A DNA stretch of 64,000 bases from Mansonella perstans (taxonomy: Eukaryota; Nematoda; Chromadorea; Rhabditida; Onchocercidae), in NCBI GenBank assembly GCA_037074765.1, contig JBAMDO010000220.1, positions 23,779 to 87,778 on the forward strand, in the 5' to 3' direction. The translations under genes and the position numbers were made by a program. Below the pieces are notes generated by a model. The model had not been told where the DNA came from and did not search any database. It worked only from the letters and a program-made list of their open reading frames with translations. Positions 1 through 14,289 of the stretch are shown piece after piece (position 1 is the stretch's first letter; every line of letters begins with the position of its first letter).

Positions 1-3000
1 TTTGAGATGAATTGAAATTCTAATCTGTTTTTGATGCTATTAAAACAATTGGCTTAATTATTTAAATAATACAGAAAGATGATAATGCAGCCTTCTGCCA
101 ATGTATTCGTTATTGTTGAAGCTTCGTTCACTGAATTACCTCTGTAAAAATACTTAAGGAGGAAAAGTAATGTTGAGACGCTAAGATTCCTGATTAATTT
201 TGTTAAAAGGGTGTGCAGAGCGAATAATTTAATAATTCAGTAGCAGCTGCGAAATTTTTCTCTCCCGTCGTATCAAGATGATGTCATAATTATTAAAGTA
301 AAGAATTAAATTAAATATTTGCTGTGATATTTTGACTTTTCCTGGCAGTACTATTTTTCAAAAAGAAATTATGAAATCAACAAGTAAATTCTTATTTTAG
401 CATATTTATTTACAAAAGAATAGGATAATAAAATTAACTTTTTTCACTGCTTCAGCAGATTTTGAGCTTCTAGTTGCTCTTGAAATAATATGAATACTTC
501 GTTGACCTGAGAAACATGGACCACTAACCAATACATCGAAATGTTTCTGTAAATATACCAAGAAATTTAGAGTCAAATATTTCCGTGCACTTTTTTGAGT
601 TATAAATTTTATTTTTTTGCCAAATAATATAGATCGTTTTGCAATATTAATTCTTTTACTCAGGTCAGAAATAAGTGAAAGTCAGCCCTAGTTCACAATG
701 TTTCTAGGAACTTTTTTGATAAATATTTGATAATTATACATGTCGATAATTATATATCAGCATAATTAACCCCAACTGCAATTGCACTTTTGGCTACTTT
801 AATGAACAGAACGAACTTTTGCTAATTGCTGGCTTGCCATCAGAGCTTGCTTATTTATGCTATTTTAGACGACAAGCAACATGCATGTACGCATTTACCA
901 ATTAGTCATAATTCTATATTTTTTGCTGCACTGAACAGTCCAAAAATTCAATCAGGCACAAATGTACATTTCAGCTGCCAAAAATTACTGAAATTTTGCG
1001 CATTCCTGAAATTTTTTTTTTTTTAATTTTTAAATTTTGAGACATAAGCTCCTCTCTCATTTGTCCATGCCCAACATTCCTTCCCTTCTACAATTTTTAC
1101 TTGGACATTTTACCCTAGCAATTCCTCCAACCTCCTCTCCGACTTCTCTAAGCAAGTTAGTATTTTCATGCTAAAAATTGTTGTTAATCAACGCATTATT
1201 CTTTCATGTTTGATATTTTTGCTTAAATTTAGCACACTCTGCTATCATTCTTGCAAAATTTTTCTTGCTGTAATTCACCATCAGCAATAAGCCTTTGAAT
1301 TATTTATCAGAGAGAAATGCAAATTATCTTCACTGCCGTTTGCATGGTTTGCGTGAATCTCTGCAATCCCTGTAATATATCAGTTTACTCTCCAAATGCT
1401 GCAAAACATCAAATATGTCGAGAAGTTCGGGCCTTCTTTGTTGATATCGAGTTGGAAAATCAATAAATATATTCACGGAGTAGAAATGGAGAAGTTAAAT
1501 GGTAAAATGTAAGATGAATGTCCTAATTTACTTGAAAAAAGTCGTAACAACCATATCTATCTTATCTTGTTTATATTTATCCAATTTAGAGAATAACAGC
1601 AAACCAATTTTATAAATATACATCGAAGAAATGAATGTATCCTTCCCAAATAATACTTCAAAAAAACCATTTCCGTATAAAAGGAAAAAATCAACATAAT
1701 TATTCCACACTGATTTTTTATTTTAGTTTTTTTTGACTTACAGTATTTTGATGAGGAAGCAAAAATTGCTATCAAATGATTTAATTCCAGCTGAGTAGAT
1801 TTGCTATGAATACCAATCATCATGGAATTCGATTCTATCAAATTTATATTTTCATAACAATTTCACCAGTGCAAAATGCTCTATAATATTTTTGTTTCTC
1901 TTCTCTCACTCATTCTGGGCATACATAAAGTTTTATGATTTCAAAAAGATTCTCGAAATCGCAAAATAAATTCCTGATATTGCCAGGAAATTTACTTTGC
2001 GTGAATTCAAACAAAGAACTCTTTGTTGATCATAAATACATAGCTCTAAATTCAGAGCTTCTAAAAACTTCATATTCGTTTAATTCTTGTACACGGAAAT
2101 GATTTAAGCAAATTTTTTTTTTTTATAGCAGAAAACTGGAATTCGATACGGAAATTTTTGAATCTGTGCTTCACATCAATAATATACGTGAAATATTTTC
2201 CCAATACTTATCATCTTATAATTCCAAAAATTGTACTTCACATGTGATCATGTGATCCCACTTCCTTCTCCATGTCATTCTTTGCTATTTCGATCATTTT
2301 TATTAAAATATTGCCAACCTACTTTGATTTATTAATGTGGCAGAAAACAATAATTTTTATAATTTTATTTCATTTGTTAGAATATGCAATTATCATTTGC
2401 AAAAAAAAAAATTGAATTGTATGTTAAGAATCTTTAACAATTTTTACTCGCAATTATACTTTTTTCTGGAAAATTTATAAAAATTATTATTTCCTACCAT
2501 ACTAATAAAACTTGGAAAAGTTCAGAAAAATATGTAAATCAATGGTGTTTTTTTTTTTTTTTTTTTTTTTTTTAATGTAATTACTGGATGGATGTAATTA
2601 ATGTAATTACTGTATCATTCGAGAAGTGTTTAACATTTGCATTCATTAATACCAGTATCCCACTGAAAGATGAAATTGACAATAAGAATTTCGTTTCATT
2701 TCATTTCACAAACATTTCAAAATAGCAATATTTTTTATTGCAAATCCTGATCTATCCTAGCTCGAGGAATTTATCTAACGTATGATAAAAAAAATTTATC
2801 TAACGTACGATTCACCGGGAGTCGTCATGGAGGTTAAGCTGACCAATGGTATGATGCTTTTCTTGTCCATATTTGTGTTGTACCGAAACCCCTTTGTGAC
2901 ATTCATCACCATTGTTAGCTTATATTCTCATTATTGCTTTTATTTTATTTACAAAATTTCATTAATCTGTCTTCGATTTATTTTAACAATTTTAATTCCG

Positions 3001-3545
3001 GTAAACCGAAATCGTATACAAACATGTGAAGTAATATTTTACGAAAAAAACCGAAGATTTTCAAATATGCATGTAAAATCATGTTGTCATTAAATTTTTA
3101 CAAAAAGCGATATAAATTTCTTAGAATTATCACTAATATATATATGCAAACATTTTAAATTTTATCCTCCATCATATATTACTGTAATGTTAAAATAGTT
3201 ACATATAAATAATCCGTACAATCGGCAAGATGTGGGGATTTTATTCAGTCCATAATTTCACCTGTCAATAATACAATATGAATCCAACATATTTAATTCA
3301 ATTTATTTATTAAAAGAAGAGTGAAAATCATTGTCACGATAGTATAAACACAGTTATTATTGTACAATTTATCAATATGATATTCATTTGATGACAATGA
3401 AATTTTTATCATAAACGATAAATTTTTTTTGAACAAAATAATGTTTAGGGCAAATAATTAAAAAATTATGATATATAATTTATACATTCGATGTACAGAG
3501 AAGAATCATAACTAAATGATATATTGAATTAAAAATGATATATTA
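1..3545. other. Gene-free AT-rich sequence
   Basis: I find no exon with matching splice sites and a sustained reading frame on either strand. The stretch is AT-rich with several long homopolymers, for example a T run near 2550-2573. A slightly GC-richer patch at about 2800-2920 is open on the plus strand but encodes nothing I recognise. It begins with two copies of a TTTATCTAACGTA motif at about 2771 and 2797. Confidence 0.5.
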
Positions 3546-5776
3546 TCATACAAAAGTGGGTTTCGTTGTCAAACTACCACTCTTCACAAATGATATGAAT
3601 TTTTTGTCGGTATTTTTCTGATCCACTTGTCTTTTAAAATATTTGTAACCAGCATGTAAGATAGATCCTTCCAGCATCAATATTATTAAACATACTGTCA
3701 TTGCAATACTTTGTAATCCCAAGTATGTTGATGCTGATAAACTTTCTGCAAAATATGAATTATTAAATTTTAAATAGTTCTATGAAAGATCTTTTTGAAT
3801 TATTTGAGTATTCAAAATCATGGCGTTCCATTTCAAAGCTCAATTGCAAATGTTAGTTATCACAGTTCTATTTTCTTAACTTTGCACATTAAATAATCAT
3901 TGGAGTGGTTCTTATCTTGTCAATTTGAACAGTAATTATAAGGGAATTTAAAATTTTTAAGATTTAAGAATATTTTTTTTAAAAAATGAAAGCATTACTG
4001 ATTGGACTTTCAAGATAAATGAGTGAAAATAATGACAGTGCAAATGAAATCCATGTTAAGATCGTTGCTGTGCCAACTATTAACATTGCTATAATCTGAA
4101 ATTTTTGAAGTTTTTTTTTTGGTATAAAGAATGCTGCCAGTGATCTGATGATAATTTTCAGCCTTGATATATTGTTTTTGCTGCAAAATCATATAACTGA
4201 ACAGCTCGTTCTCGACTACATTGCGTTCCAGAACCTTATTTTAGATCAGTTTGATTCAGGTGCATAAAGGAAATTTTCCTCATGTGAAATGATAAAAGCC
4301 TATCAGAGTTTCCAATTCTTTTAAACTTTGATCTGATCTGTTTTTATGTTTTTTTTTTTTTTGAATGTTTTTAAGTGTCAAACTAAACATTTATTTTTTG
4401 TTATGCCATTCTCTTAAGGGGCAGATGCTTACGAGCTGTCGTCATGATTTGGCTTCACGAACGAAGATTTGGAAGATTTCACCTATGCTGAATGAATCCA
4501 TTGAACCTGCGCAGTGAATTTTAAAGTGAGGTGCAGAACTGTACCCACTCTTTACCCGGGAGGTTTATCTGCCAAGACTTCTTAGCAAGCTTGGGCAATG
4601 AAAGCGAGATTCCCAGGCCATAGGTTTTGATTAGAGATGCACGGCCTTGCACGACTGATCGAGCTCCATCTCCCCGGGTTTCGATTAAGAACTGTTTTCC
4701 TATGGTGGTTGCTCTAATGCTAATGAACTCATTCTGCGTGTGGACGCACTTCGCCTAATTCTTCGGTTGAGACCTATCTGGCATGGGAAACCCTGACGGA
4801 GACATATGCCACCATCCGCATAGCTTACAACCTCAAAAGTGTACACAAGTTTTTTTCTCACGACAAATGCGATATTCGTAAAATGAATATATGGAGAGAA
4901 ATTAAGCAACGAACCTTTATATTGTCGCATGTATTATATTTCTTTCTATTAATTACTTTTTTTTTTTAGATTTTCATTAAATTTTGAAATATATAGATTT
5001 CAATAAGAATATGCAACAAGCATACTTTAACAACTATCATCGGTATCATCAGCGTATCCGATTCTTTCACGATGCCAATATAAAATAGTATTGATAAGAT
5101 CGCAAGTATCAGTTGAACAACAACAAATGGTATAAAGATCATTTCAAATGTTGCTAATATGACGAGGAATCCACAAGTAAGCAAGTGAAAAAAAATGTCA
5201 CCGATAACAACTAATTTACAACAAATCTGTAATACATTTAACGAAATTATCATTATTATAGTGCAGCAAAGATTAATTTATATTAATATGCAAATGCAAC
5301 ATTTGCAATTATTTAGGTTTAGTTATCAAGCTTATTCATAGTTCTTATCAGGTTCTAATAGGTATGCGTCAGGAAATAGAACAAAAGATAGGTATATTTT
5401 CCTAAAAAGTAGTGCTGAAGACAAGTATAGTTTGAAAAAGTATTTTAAATAGTAATGAATTGTATTTTGCAATATGTGCTGACTAATCGTAATTTCTTAT
5501 AGTAATACGCAAAAATTAAATTGTTTATCTATAATTCTCAAAATGAATTTAAGTCATTCTGGCCTAGATCAATCTTAATCACACAAATGCTAAAAAAGCA
5601 TTAGGAATTATGTAGGCTTCAGGCCGATTAATAGTTCTCATCACGTTTCATACTGTTAAAGATAATTATTAGGCATATTTTATCTGGCATGATAGAAATT
5701 AAAGTAATATTAATTTAAGACATACCTGTAATGGTACTAATCGAAAACAACACCGTGATTCATAACCATAATCCAT
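3546..5776 (-). CDS. Four-helix membrane protein, LAPTM/DUF7027-like
   Basis: Four exons on the minus strand join in phase: 5776-5726, 5226-5026, 4095-3999 and 3745-3546, giving 182 residues. The protein opens with MDYGYESRCCFRLVPLQ. A charged or Cys-containing short N terminus followed by four hydrophobic segments (about residues 18-40, 45-70, 85-110 and 125-145) is the layout of the nematode DUF7027 and LAPTM4-type proteins of endosomal or lysosomal membranes. The tail is basic and Ser/Thr-rich (KYFKRQVDQKNTDKKF). All donors and acceptors are canonical, for example CAG|GTATGT after exon 1 and TTACAG before exon 2. The family call rests on architecture and the N-terminal motif only, so the gene is more certain than its function. 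The second intron carries a GC-rich repeat-like insert. Confidence 0.75.
4415..4840. repeat. GC-rich intronic insert, probable dispersed repeat
   Basis: This block of about 420 bases lies in intron 2 of the LAPTM-like gene and is clearly richer in G+C than its surroundings, with runs such as CTCCCCGGG and ACCCGGGAGG. On the minus strand about 45 codons are open (YADGGICLRQGFPCQIGL and beyond) but lack a start and splice sites of their own. The compositional break and intronic position suggest an inserted element, perhaps the 3' tail of a retroelement. No diagnostic domain, terminal repeat or target-site duplication was identified. Confidence 0.35.
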
Positions 5777-6662
5777 TGGTGCAGTAAGAAAATATTTTTA
5801 TAACGGATTCTGTTGTCCAAAAAAAAAAAAAAAAAGAGCGAATCAGATGAAAACAAATACTTTCTACGAGGTATTCGGATGAAAACTAGTGCTTTCTAAG
5901 AGGTAATCAATCAAGAAAAAAAAAGAGCAAGAAAAAAGTGGCATCATATTAATTTCCGCAATGCTTACTTTCGTAGTAAGCCAAGTTTAATGGATCAAAA
6001 TGAGCTATAAATACTATTCGATCAAGTCGTTTCTAGTTAATTGAAAATAAAATGGTATTATTAGCAATTCTATATGATGAAATTACGGGCTTAATTAAAA
6101 GTTAACCTGTTGTAAGAGTTAGAATTGAGATTTAACATTGTTAAAAACAAATCAAATCGTATGTTACTCACATCCAGTTATATAAAATTAGTTGTAAAAG
6201 TAACTATTTCTGAAAAGAAAAACAAAAATTTGATTTAGTTTGAAATGAATAATACGACAATTAATAAAGGTATCTCTTTTAACAATAAAATAAAATGATG
6301 ACTTTTTTTTTCTATTCGTTTCAGAACTTTACACAATGCTTAATCGAACTAACAGTTACTTAAAAATGAATTGAAAGTAAATTTTTAAAGGGTATAAAAG
6401 ATACAATTAGCTACATCTCATCAAATTAATTGCGAAAGATTGATGGCATATTTTAAAAAAGAAATAAAAATTTGACAATTTTAAAAAATTGTTTGAAAAT
6501 GATGAAAAACAGTTGTAGTTAAAAGCTTAGAAATGCAATTAAACTAATGTGAAAGTTCGAAAATTTTAAAGCTACATTTTTTAACGAATGATGGTTTGGT
6601 TGAAACGTGAAGAATGTACGTCTTCAAGGAAGATTTATTTGCGAAGGAAGGTTGTGTTCGTG

Positions 6663-6697
<35 letters not shown>

Positions 6698-7629
6698 AAA
6701 TTGAAAAAAATAAGGATAAGAACAAAAGTGAAAATGTTGCAAAAAAAGAAAAGTTTGTTTTGAAAATTAGTTAAAATTCAAATTTAAAGTTTGGGTTTAC
6801 CATTAATTAATTGATGATAAATGATTCCGAAATTCTTTTTCTAAAGATTGTACAGTAAACATTCTGTTCAGTAACAAACAAGAAATGTGGAAGAAGCTGA
6901 TTGTTTTGTAAAATCTTTTTTATTTTATAAAAAAAAAAAAAAAAAAAAACTCATTACAAAAAGTTAAATATAATTCTTACTATTATTGGCCAAAATCAGT
7001 ATTTCAGTAAAAACAATTTCCAATTTTTCCAGATGTTTTTTTGAGCATTCAAATAGCTAAATTTAGGATTAAATGGTTCATTCTGAAAAAGATTTGCTAA
7101 ACATTATCGAATTATAAGAAAAATAGGCTTTATTATGAAATAAACCAGATGAATCTGAGAAAATTCCATTATTGCAATTAGACACCATAACTAAATTAGC
7201 TCTTTCTACTGCTATTTCTGCTTACCCTAAAATATAAATCATTAAATTATTTACTTGCTATAACTATTTACGACAGGCAATGTTTAACTTTTTTGTTTAT
7301 GTAGAAATTATTTCTTGATGATTGTAAATTTAAAATTAGAGCAGACAAAAAAATTTTTCAAAAATTTAGAAATGAAAATGCATTTCTAAATTAGTTGATT
7401 GTCTCATCTATTTGCCGCATATCTGTCCTTTAGTTCTCAACCGAATTATAAATTTAATTTCGATTATGAAATTGAAAAAAAAATGATTAAATCTGTTCTA
7501 GTTGCTTTGGCTGATCATCATGAGACAAGCAATAATATGTTATAGGCAAAAAAAAAAGATACTATGTGCAATTTTATAGCTAAATTTCATTGTGATAACT
7601 AGTAGTAAATTATCCCATAAATTACCTAA

Positions 7630-7730
7630 TTCAGCATGTTAGCTCAATAATTGGTATGTAAGTTACTGTATAATTTCCCTACTTAATAATTTTGATACAA
7701 CATTTGTGTTCAGTATATTAGTCCACAGTC
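7630..7730. repeat. Isolated copy of the ~60-bp degenerate repeat
   Basis: Contains TATGTAAGTTACTGTATAAT, then TTTCCCTACTTAATAATTTTG and a GTGTTCAGTAT motif. These closely resemble the tandem units at about 10.6-11.05 kb, so the two loci appear to share a repeat family. Confidence 0.45.
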
Positions 7731-10373
7731 TTTCAGTTTTTATTTTCTGAGTGAGTATTTAAGTCGAAAGTGCTAGTAGTTGCCGCGAAAATAATTTTAA
7801 TGCAGGAATGTCCGTGAGAATGAACAATTCTTAATGATGAAAATTGTTAACGGTGATAAAGTTTAAGATTCAGGAATAGTTTATCCGGAAAACAACAATA
7901 TTAAATTTAAAAAATTCACTGAATTGTCAGTATTCGCTCGTTTTAAATCTCTGTTATCAAAATGAATCTAAAGTGCTAAAATTAGTTAGTTTTGGCTTGG
8001 CCCCAACGGAGTTCATATGGAAAGAAATTCTGGATGCATTTTCAGCTTTGGCAGGCTTTATTTAGAATGAATTTGCAATAGGCCATCCTATTACATTTAT
8101 AAAAATTCATTCTATCAATGTTACTATTGCTTGTTTCACTGAATTTTATTTAATTAAATATAAAATAATCTGAAGCATAAGAATCTTAAGTATAAACAAA
8201 TCTTAAGTATAAACAGCACTTGTATTACATTTAGCAACTCCTTTTTATAAAAACTGAAATGGGATTTAATAGATGTCTAAATTTGGCGGTATTTAAATTA
8301 TACTATGCCAACTTTTCGATATCTAGCTTATGCTTAATTTATTTGACTTTTCAGGATCCCAATTAAAAAAAAAGTCGTATGTAACGACAAATTTCGCAAA
8401 TCTTTTTTCAAGCTTTCCATTTCAAGATATATTCTTTGAAGTTTGTAATTTTCGCCATATCAGTTTAATTTTTCAAGTGTTTTCAAATGGAAAAAAAGTT
8501 AGAATCTACTTACTGCATTTTTCATAGTCAGACAAAATTAAAAGACAGCTTAAAAATCAAAAGTGTAATAATTGTCGGCCACTTGTTATCATCATTGTTT
8601 CAATAACTTATTGCAGAATGATCAAAACAATTTTAATATTTACTATTCCTGGCAATTTTAATTAAGGAAAAAATTCTGAGAGTATAAAAACTAACTAATG
8701 ATGCTAAATTTTAATTTAAAAATTGTGCAAAATTTTGAAACCTTATGAATTTTTCCGTTTTTTCTCATCGGTTACTTTTTGGAATTGCTTTTCTCAATAT
8801 ATCATATATAAAATGATTTATTTAAATCCCTTTTTCATTCTTGCTTTAACTTCAACTTTCTTATGTTTTCATTTGGTATCCAAAGTGAAAAAAGGGTTGA
8901 ATGATTTAAATGGAACATTTTTAAAAATTTTTCACCAAAATTCTTTCACTTTCAAACTTCCAATTTTTTACTTTCTCATTTTTTTTTCTTTTTTTTAAAT
9001 TATTTATTTATTTTTCTTATTTTTATTGGTCATTTTTTCTTTTCCAAGATGACAAATATATATATTTCAGATTTTTTATTGTTTATTCTTCATTTTGTCG
9101 GCTGATTTTATTACATTCATTTTACTTGATAATAACACCCATCAAATTTCAATCCTTTTTTAGTAGCCATTCAGTCAGTTTACTTTCATTTCAAATGATA
9201 TAAAATGAAGCATACATATCCTAAAAGGTGCTAGAATTTTTTGTTCAACAGCTTTATCTGCTTTTTAAATGCCAACTATTAGCTAACCTTCTAATGACAT
9301 AAATTATATTATGAGTAAAATAACTAATTGATTAATGATTTGATTATTGATTAATAACGTACGTAAATTTTGCTTGGAATTCTTATGACGGCCATATTTT
9401 TAGCTTTTAATAACAAAATAATATATAAATAAATAATATCATAAAATGGTACATTTAGATGCATGCAACAGAATGCATTTAACATTGTACATGACATATG
9501 TGATGTTACGTACGTTATTAGATGTAAGTAGAATTACTGGATTTGACGCATATATTCACTTGCTCATTTTTGCACAAACACTCCTAATACATAAATTAAA
9601 AATTGAATTCAAGTAATCAATATATTTTGTAACTTTAATTCTAAATGAAAAATTACACATGCATTAGATTACAAAATATTTAAAATATATCTGTTAGCAA
9701 TAGCATCATTTAAATAATGATTACTAATTAATTTAAAATATTATTTAACAGTTGCGTTTCAAATTACTGTAAAGTTTATTTTCTCCTATCCTTTTTTTCC
9801 ATCGTGACAGATATGACAACGAGGGAATGAAATGAATTGATAACAATCATCACTTGCGATGATTTAATTGGTATGTAGCCAAATGTTTTGTTTTTTTTAG
9901 TAAAAAATAACGAGAATACTGTAATAAAAGAATAGCTTCAAATATATCAGACGAAAAAGAAAATTAAAAAAACAAAGTAAAAGAACGGAATCAAAATTTT
10001 TTGAATAACACATAACTAAACAGTAATTAAGCATTATTCAAATGAATTTCTCGCATCCTTCTTTTAATACTGTCTAATTAGTCTTAATTCCTTTTTAATT
10101 AAAATTCTCTTCATTCATATTCAAAATGATTTACACCAGCAATTACTCATAATTCACAAATATATTTGGATTATATGCACAACAAAAGTATTGTGATGAA
10201 GGAATAGTTTTAAATATTGTCAACTTTTTTATTTCTCTTTTTTTAAATTGATAAGTGATTCGAAGCATTTGTTGGAAAAAATTTCTGCAAATATAAAACA
10301 ATTTTGACATAATTAAATAGTTTCAATTAATGCTATTTCACGTCTAAAAATGAAATGCGTTTATTTTCTTGTA

Positions 10374-10612
10374 TTTATTCGCTGATTCATTCATTTTGTT
10401 CATTCGTTTGTTTCGATCATTCACTCATTTCATTCATCCATTCATTTCATTAGTTAACTCACTTATTCTGTCTACTGATTCAATCTCTTCATTCAAAAAC
10501 TAGGTGAAGAAAAATTATAATTCATAAATTTCAAAAAAAAGCTGGCTATTTTAGGATTACAAACAATCACACAAACTTTTATAATTTTTTCATTCATTCA
10601 TTCATTCACTTA
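10374..10612. repeat. Interrupted CATT simple-repeat tract
   Basis: Runs and near-runs of ATTC/CATT (for example CATTCATTCATTCATTC near 10590) separated by unique AT-rich sequence. A low-complexity microsatellite. Confidence 0.7.
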
Positions 10613-10614
10613 TT

Positions 10615-11050
10615 TTGGTCCAATAATTAATATTCAATATGTAAATTAGCATATATTTCCTCGCTTGAGTATTTCAGTGCAGTTATTAGTATCAAATATG
10701 TAGGTTACTGCATAATTTCCCTATTTGAGTATTTTGATATAATGATTGCTGTTCGATATTCAAGTCAGCGCATAATCTTAACTCAGTTTTATGACTGGTG
10801 TTCAGTATGTGTGTTATTGTATAATTTCCCCATTCGAATATTTTATAACAATAATTAATACTCGGTACGCAAATTAATAGATAGTTTTTCTATTTCAGTG
10901 TTTCAGTACAATTATCAACATTTAGAATGTAGCTTTATTTGGGTTCTTCAGTACAATTAATAATATTTAGAATGCAGTTTTATTTGGGTATTTCAATAAT
11001 ATTTAGTAAATAGCTTTACTGCAAATTTCTTTTTTTTGAGTACTCTGACA
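10615..11050. repeat. Degenerate tandem repeat, unit ~60 bp
   Basis: About seven diverged units share the order: AATAATTAATATTCAGTATG-like segment, GTAAATTACTGCATAAT-like segment, TTTCCCTATTTGAGTATTTC-like segment, then CAGTACAATTATTA. Units differ by substitutions and small indels, so this is an old array. A related copy lies at about 7.63-7.73 kb. Confidence 0.55.
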
Positions 11051-12755
11051 TTAAGGAAAATTTTGAAAATATAAAGAAGGAACTTATTGTCATTTGAAAT
11101 AGATTATATAGAATGTTCTTTTATAACTGACTTTTTTAAAATTTTGAAATTCTTCATTTCCAAATTGAATAGTGATAGTGAATGGTGATAGTTCTTCAAA
11201 TTTTAAATTTGCAACTTAATGCTTAATATTTACCGTTCTCTCATATTTAACCATATTACTAGTAGTTACAAGATATTTCTTTGCCGATTTATTGATGAAT
11301 AATTTTGTTATTTGAGAATCACAGAATTGAAACGGAGAAAATTATTCTCGATTTTTGTATTATTAGGTATACTCATACTAATTCATTGGTATCCTATTTT
11401 TGCTAAAAAATAATATCAATTGAAAAATGAAAAAATTAGGATAACCAATGAATGGACTAAAATTTTCAAATTTATATCGTTGAGTCAAACAATGCTATGA
11501 TAAGTTCTTTAGCTTATCAAGCCATATAAATGATGCTAATCGAAATTTTACCATTTGTCACTTTGAATGTGAGAATAGCAAACAATTGGTATAAAAGTTA
11601 CACGAAAAAGTTATTTTAGAGAGTTATTGAGATCCAAAGAAAATAGCTCAGATTTTTTTTGTAGTCGTTTCGTATACTTTCGCAAAATTTAAATTTTTGG
11701 TTAGTTGAATTTACTTAGTTGAAGTTTTTGCTTGAAATAAAAAGCAGTATAATTTTTCCAATGAAAGGGTATTTCTTTAATAGTAATTGCATTATTTTGA
11801 TTGCTGATTGGATTTTTGGATTTGAAATTATCCTTATTTCAGAAATGGCAGGAAAATGAAAAATTTACGTGAATTGACAGCAATCTAACGCATCGATGCA
11901 ATACCATTTGAAATATTTTATATTTTGCCACGAACAATCCACAGAGAAATTTACTTTTTTTTATTTCGGAAAAAAATCACTTTAAAACGATAACTAAGAC
12001 TAATCCTTTAAATTCATTTATTAAGGATTATAAAGAGACTAAGCCTTTAAATGCTTTAAATTCACTAACTCTTGAAATTCGTTCATTAAGGAATTAAAAA
12101 AAGAGCATAATTATTTTAAAACAATAATTAAAAGCAATCCTCTAAATTCATTCATTAAAAACTTGAAAAGGGGCAAAGAGACAAACGTAACCAATCAATC
12201 ATTATTTTAATACAAAAAAAAAAAAAAAAAAAAAAAAACATTTTATTTTGCAAAGAATTACAAAAATATTTTTTCATGCAATAATTATTTATTTCCTTTT
12301 GAATTTACATTTTGTTTTTTTGTCTTTTTTAAAAATATTTTCACTTTTGTTTTTGCAAATAGGTGTTAAAGTATGTTTGACAAAATGATCTAACAAACAA
12401 GAAATGTGAAAGTAATTTTATCCGAAAAATTTGATTCCATCATTTAATTAACGGATATAATAATAGCAACAATTATTATACTTTGCCATTTCAATAAGTG
12501 TCAATCTTTTGACGACAACATATCAGATAACATATTACTTGGGGTTTTAACTATTGAAAATTTAATAAATGATTAATTTTAGTTAAACCAATTATTTGCG
12601 ATAAGGAAGTAATTACTACACCATCTGATCTAGATTTAGTTTTTATAATTTCCTCGATACTAATTATCATTATTATTACACATACATGTTTCCTATTATC
12701 GCAATTAGAATACCTGATACTACAGTAATGCATAAGGCTGCGTTGGGAATTTCAT

Positions 12756-13060
12756 TTACTAATTCATTCGTTCCGTTTGTTCACTCATTCTATTCATCCA
12801 TTCATTCTTTCATTCTTTCTTTGTTCACTCATTAATCTTATTATTTCGCTCATTCATTTCAGCTATTCATTCATTCATTCATTCATTAACTTATTTATTT
12901 ATTCGTCCTTTCGTTTATTCATTCATATTTTCATTCCATTTACTCATTCATTTTCATTCATTTATTCCTTATTCATTTATACATTTCATTTTTTAACTCA
13001 TTCATTCAGTTTATTAATTCATTCTATTCATTCATTCATTCATTTCATTCATTCATAAAT
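12756..13060. repeat. CATT/ATTC microsatellite
   Basis: About 300 bases dominated by ATTC tetranucleotides with scattered substitutions. The plus-strand open frame across it (Ser/Phe/Ile/His) is an artefact of the repeat and is not a gene. Confidence 0.85.
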
Positions 13061-14289
13061 ATGAAAATAAAAATAAAAAGAAATTATAATGCATAAATTT
13101 TAAAGAAAATTTAGTTTAGGATAATTTAAAATAACGCTATCTATAATAGGCAGCGGAAAATTAAATTTTATTCTTGGAAATAATTTATCGCATTTAAATA
13201 CAAGGGGATTTCAAATATTTGACAAAATAAGTTTGAAATTTGTATTCGATAAAGAAAGAATAGTTAAAAATATAAATGTAAGATAATTGTCTAATAAGTT
13301 TGTCCTCAATTTTTGAAAAATTCAATCAAAATTTTAACCAAAAAACTTCAACGCAATTTTATTGTAAAATAAAAAGCTTTCTTATGTTGCTGCATTATTT
13401 TTCCATACATACTTTAAAATGTTAAAAAATTTGGAAACAAAAATTGTTATATACCTTTATTTAGTATTATCAAATTTGATTTGTTGACTTTTATTACTCA
13501 TATAATTATTTGTATATAACATGTGAGTATTGGGAAAGATTTTCGTAAATGACGTTTGCTCCGAGAAAGAACAAGCGATTCAATCTTAATTTTTTTTTCA
13601 CTTCTTGACTTTACCTTAATCTAGCAATTAAGATAATTGCAATGATGTCAAACGATTGTACTGTATAATACACCTCATTTATTAAAAAACGTCATTAAAA
13701 TAAGTACAAATTTTATATAAATAATTTATCCACATATATCATTTGCAAAACAAATATTAAATTTTTTCAGTAAATAGGTAGTATAATGAATAATTAAAAG
13801 TAAAACTTTGTTTTCAGAAAGCAGTGATTGTTAACAACAAAAATCCCACTAAACATTCGTAAGCGAATGCTAACTTTATATGAAATTGAAAATATGTTAT
13901 TTAAGTTTTATAAGTATAAAAATTTCAAATTAAATTTTACAACAAATTTAATAATAGTCATTTGGGTACTGCTAAAATATACAAGAAATTATAAGAAATT
14001 CTACGAATTTCGAAAGTCGTATATCGGAATCATATAAGCCTCTTTTCACATTCTGTTATCGAAAGCCAAAAATGCATTGCCAAGAAAAAAATTATTCTAG
14101 GAACAGCTGAAACAGTAATTTTAGCTTAAAGCAATTTTGGTTTTCCTTTATGGCTTAAATTTATGAATTTAAATTGTATCAAGCAATTTTGTAGTGAAAT
14201 GAAACTTAAGGATTAATTTGATTTCTACTAAAGAAATATTTTATAAATGACTAAATCAAACAAAAAAGTCTTAATTATGCACTGATTTG

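Larger units (their letters stand above)
5777..14280. other. Long intergenic region without recognisable genes
   Basis: About 8.5 kb between the LAPTM-like gene and the LINE relic. It holds homopolymer runs, CATT-type simple repeats and a degenerate repeat of about 60 bp, listed separately. Open frames here are AT-driven or simple-repeat translations (mostly F, I, L, N, K, S). I found no exon pair with consistent phase. Confidence 0.45.

Noticed and set aside
2805..2830. TCACCGGG match to the miR-35/36 seed
   Set aside because: No complementary arm is present upstream or downstream, so no precursor hairpin can form.
12777..13058. 93-codon plus-strand open frame rich in Ser, Phe, Ile and His
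   Set aside because: It is a translation of the CATT/ATTC microsatellite.
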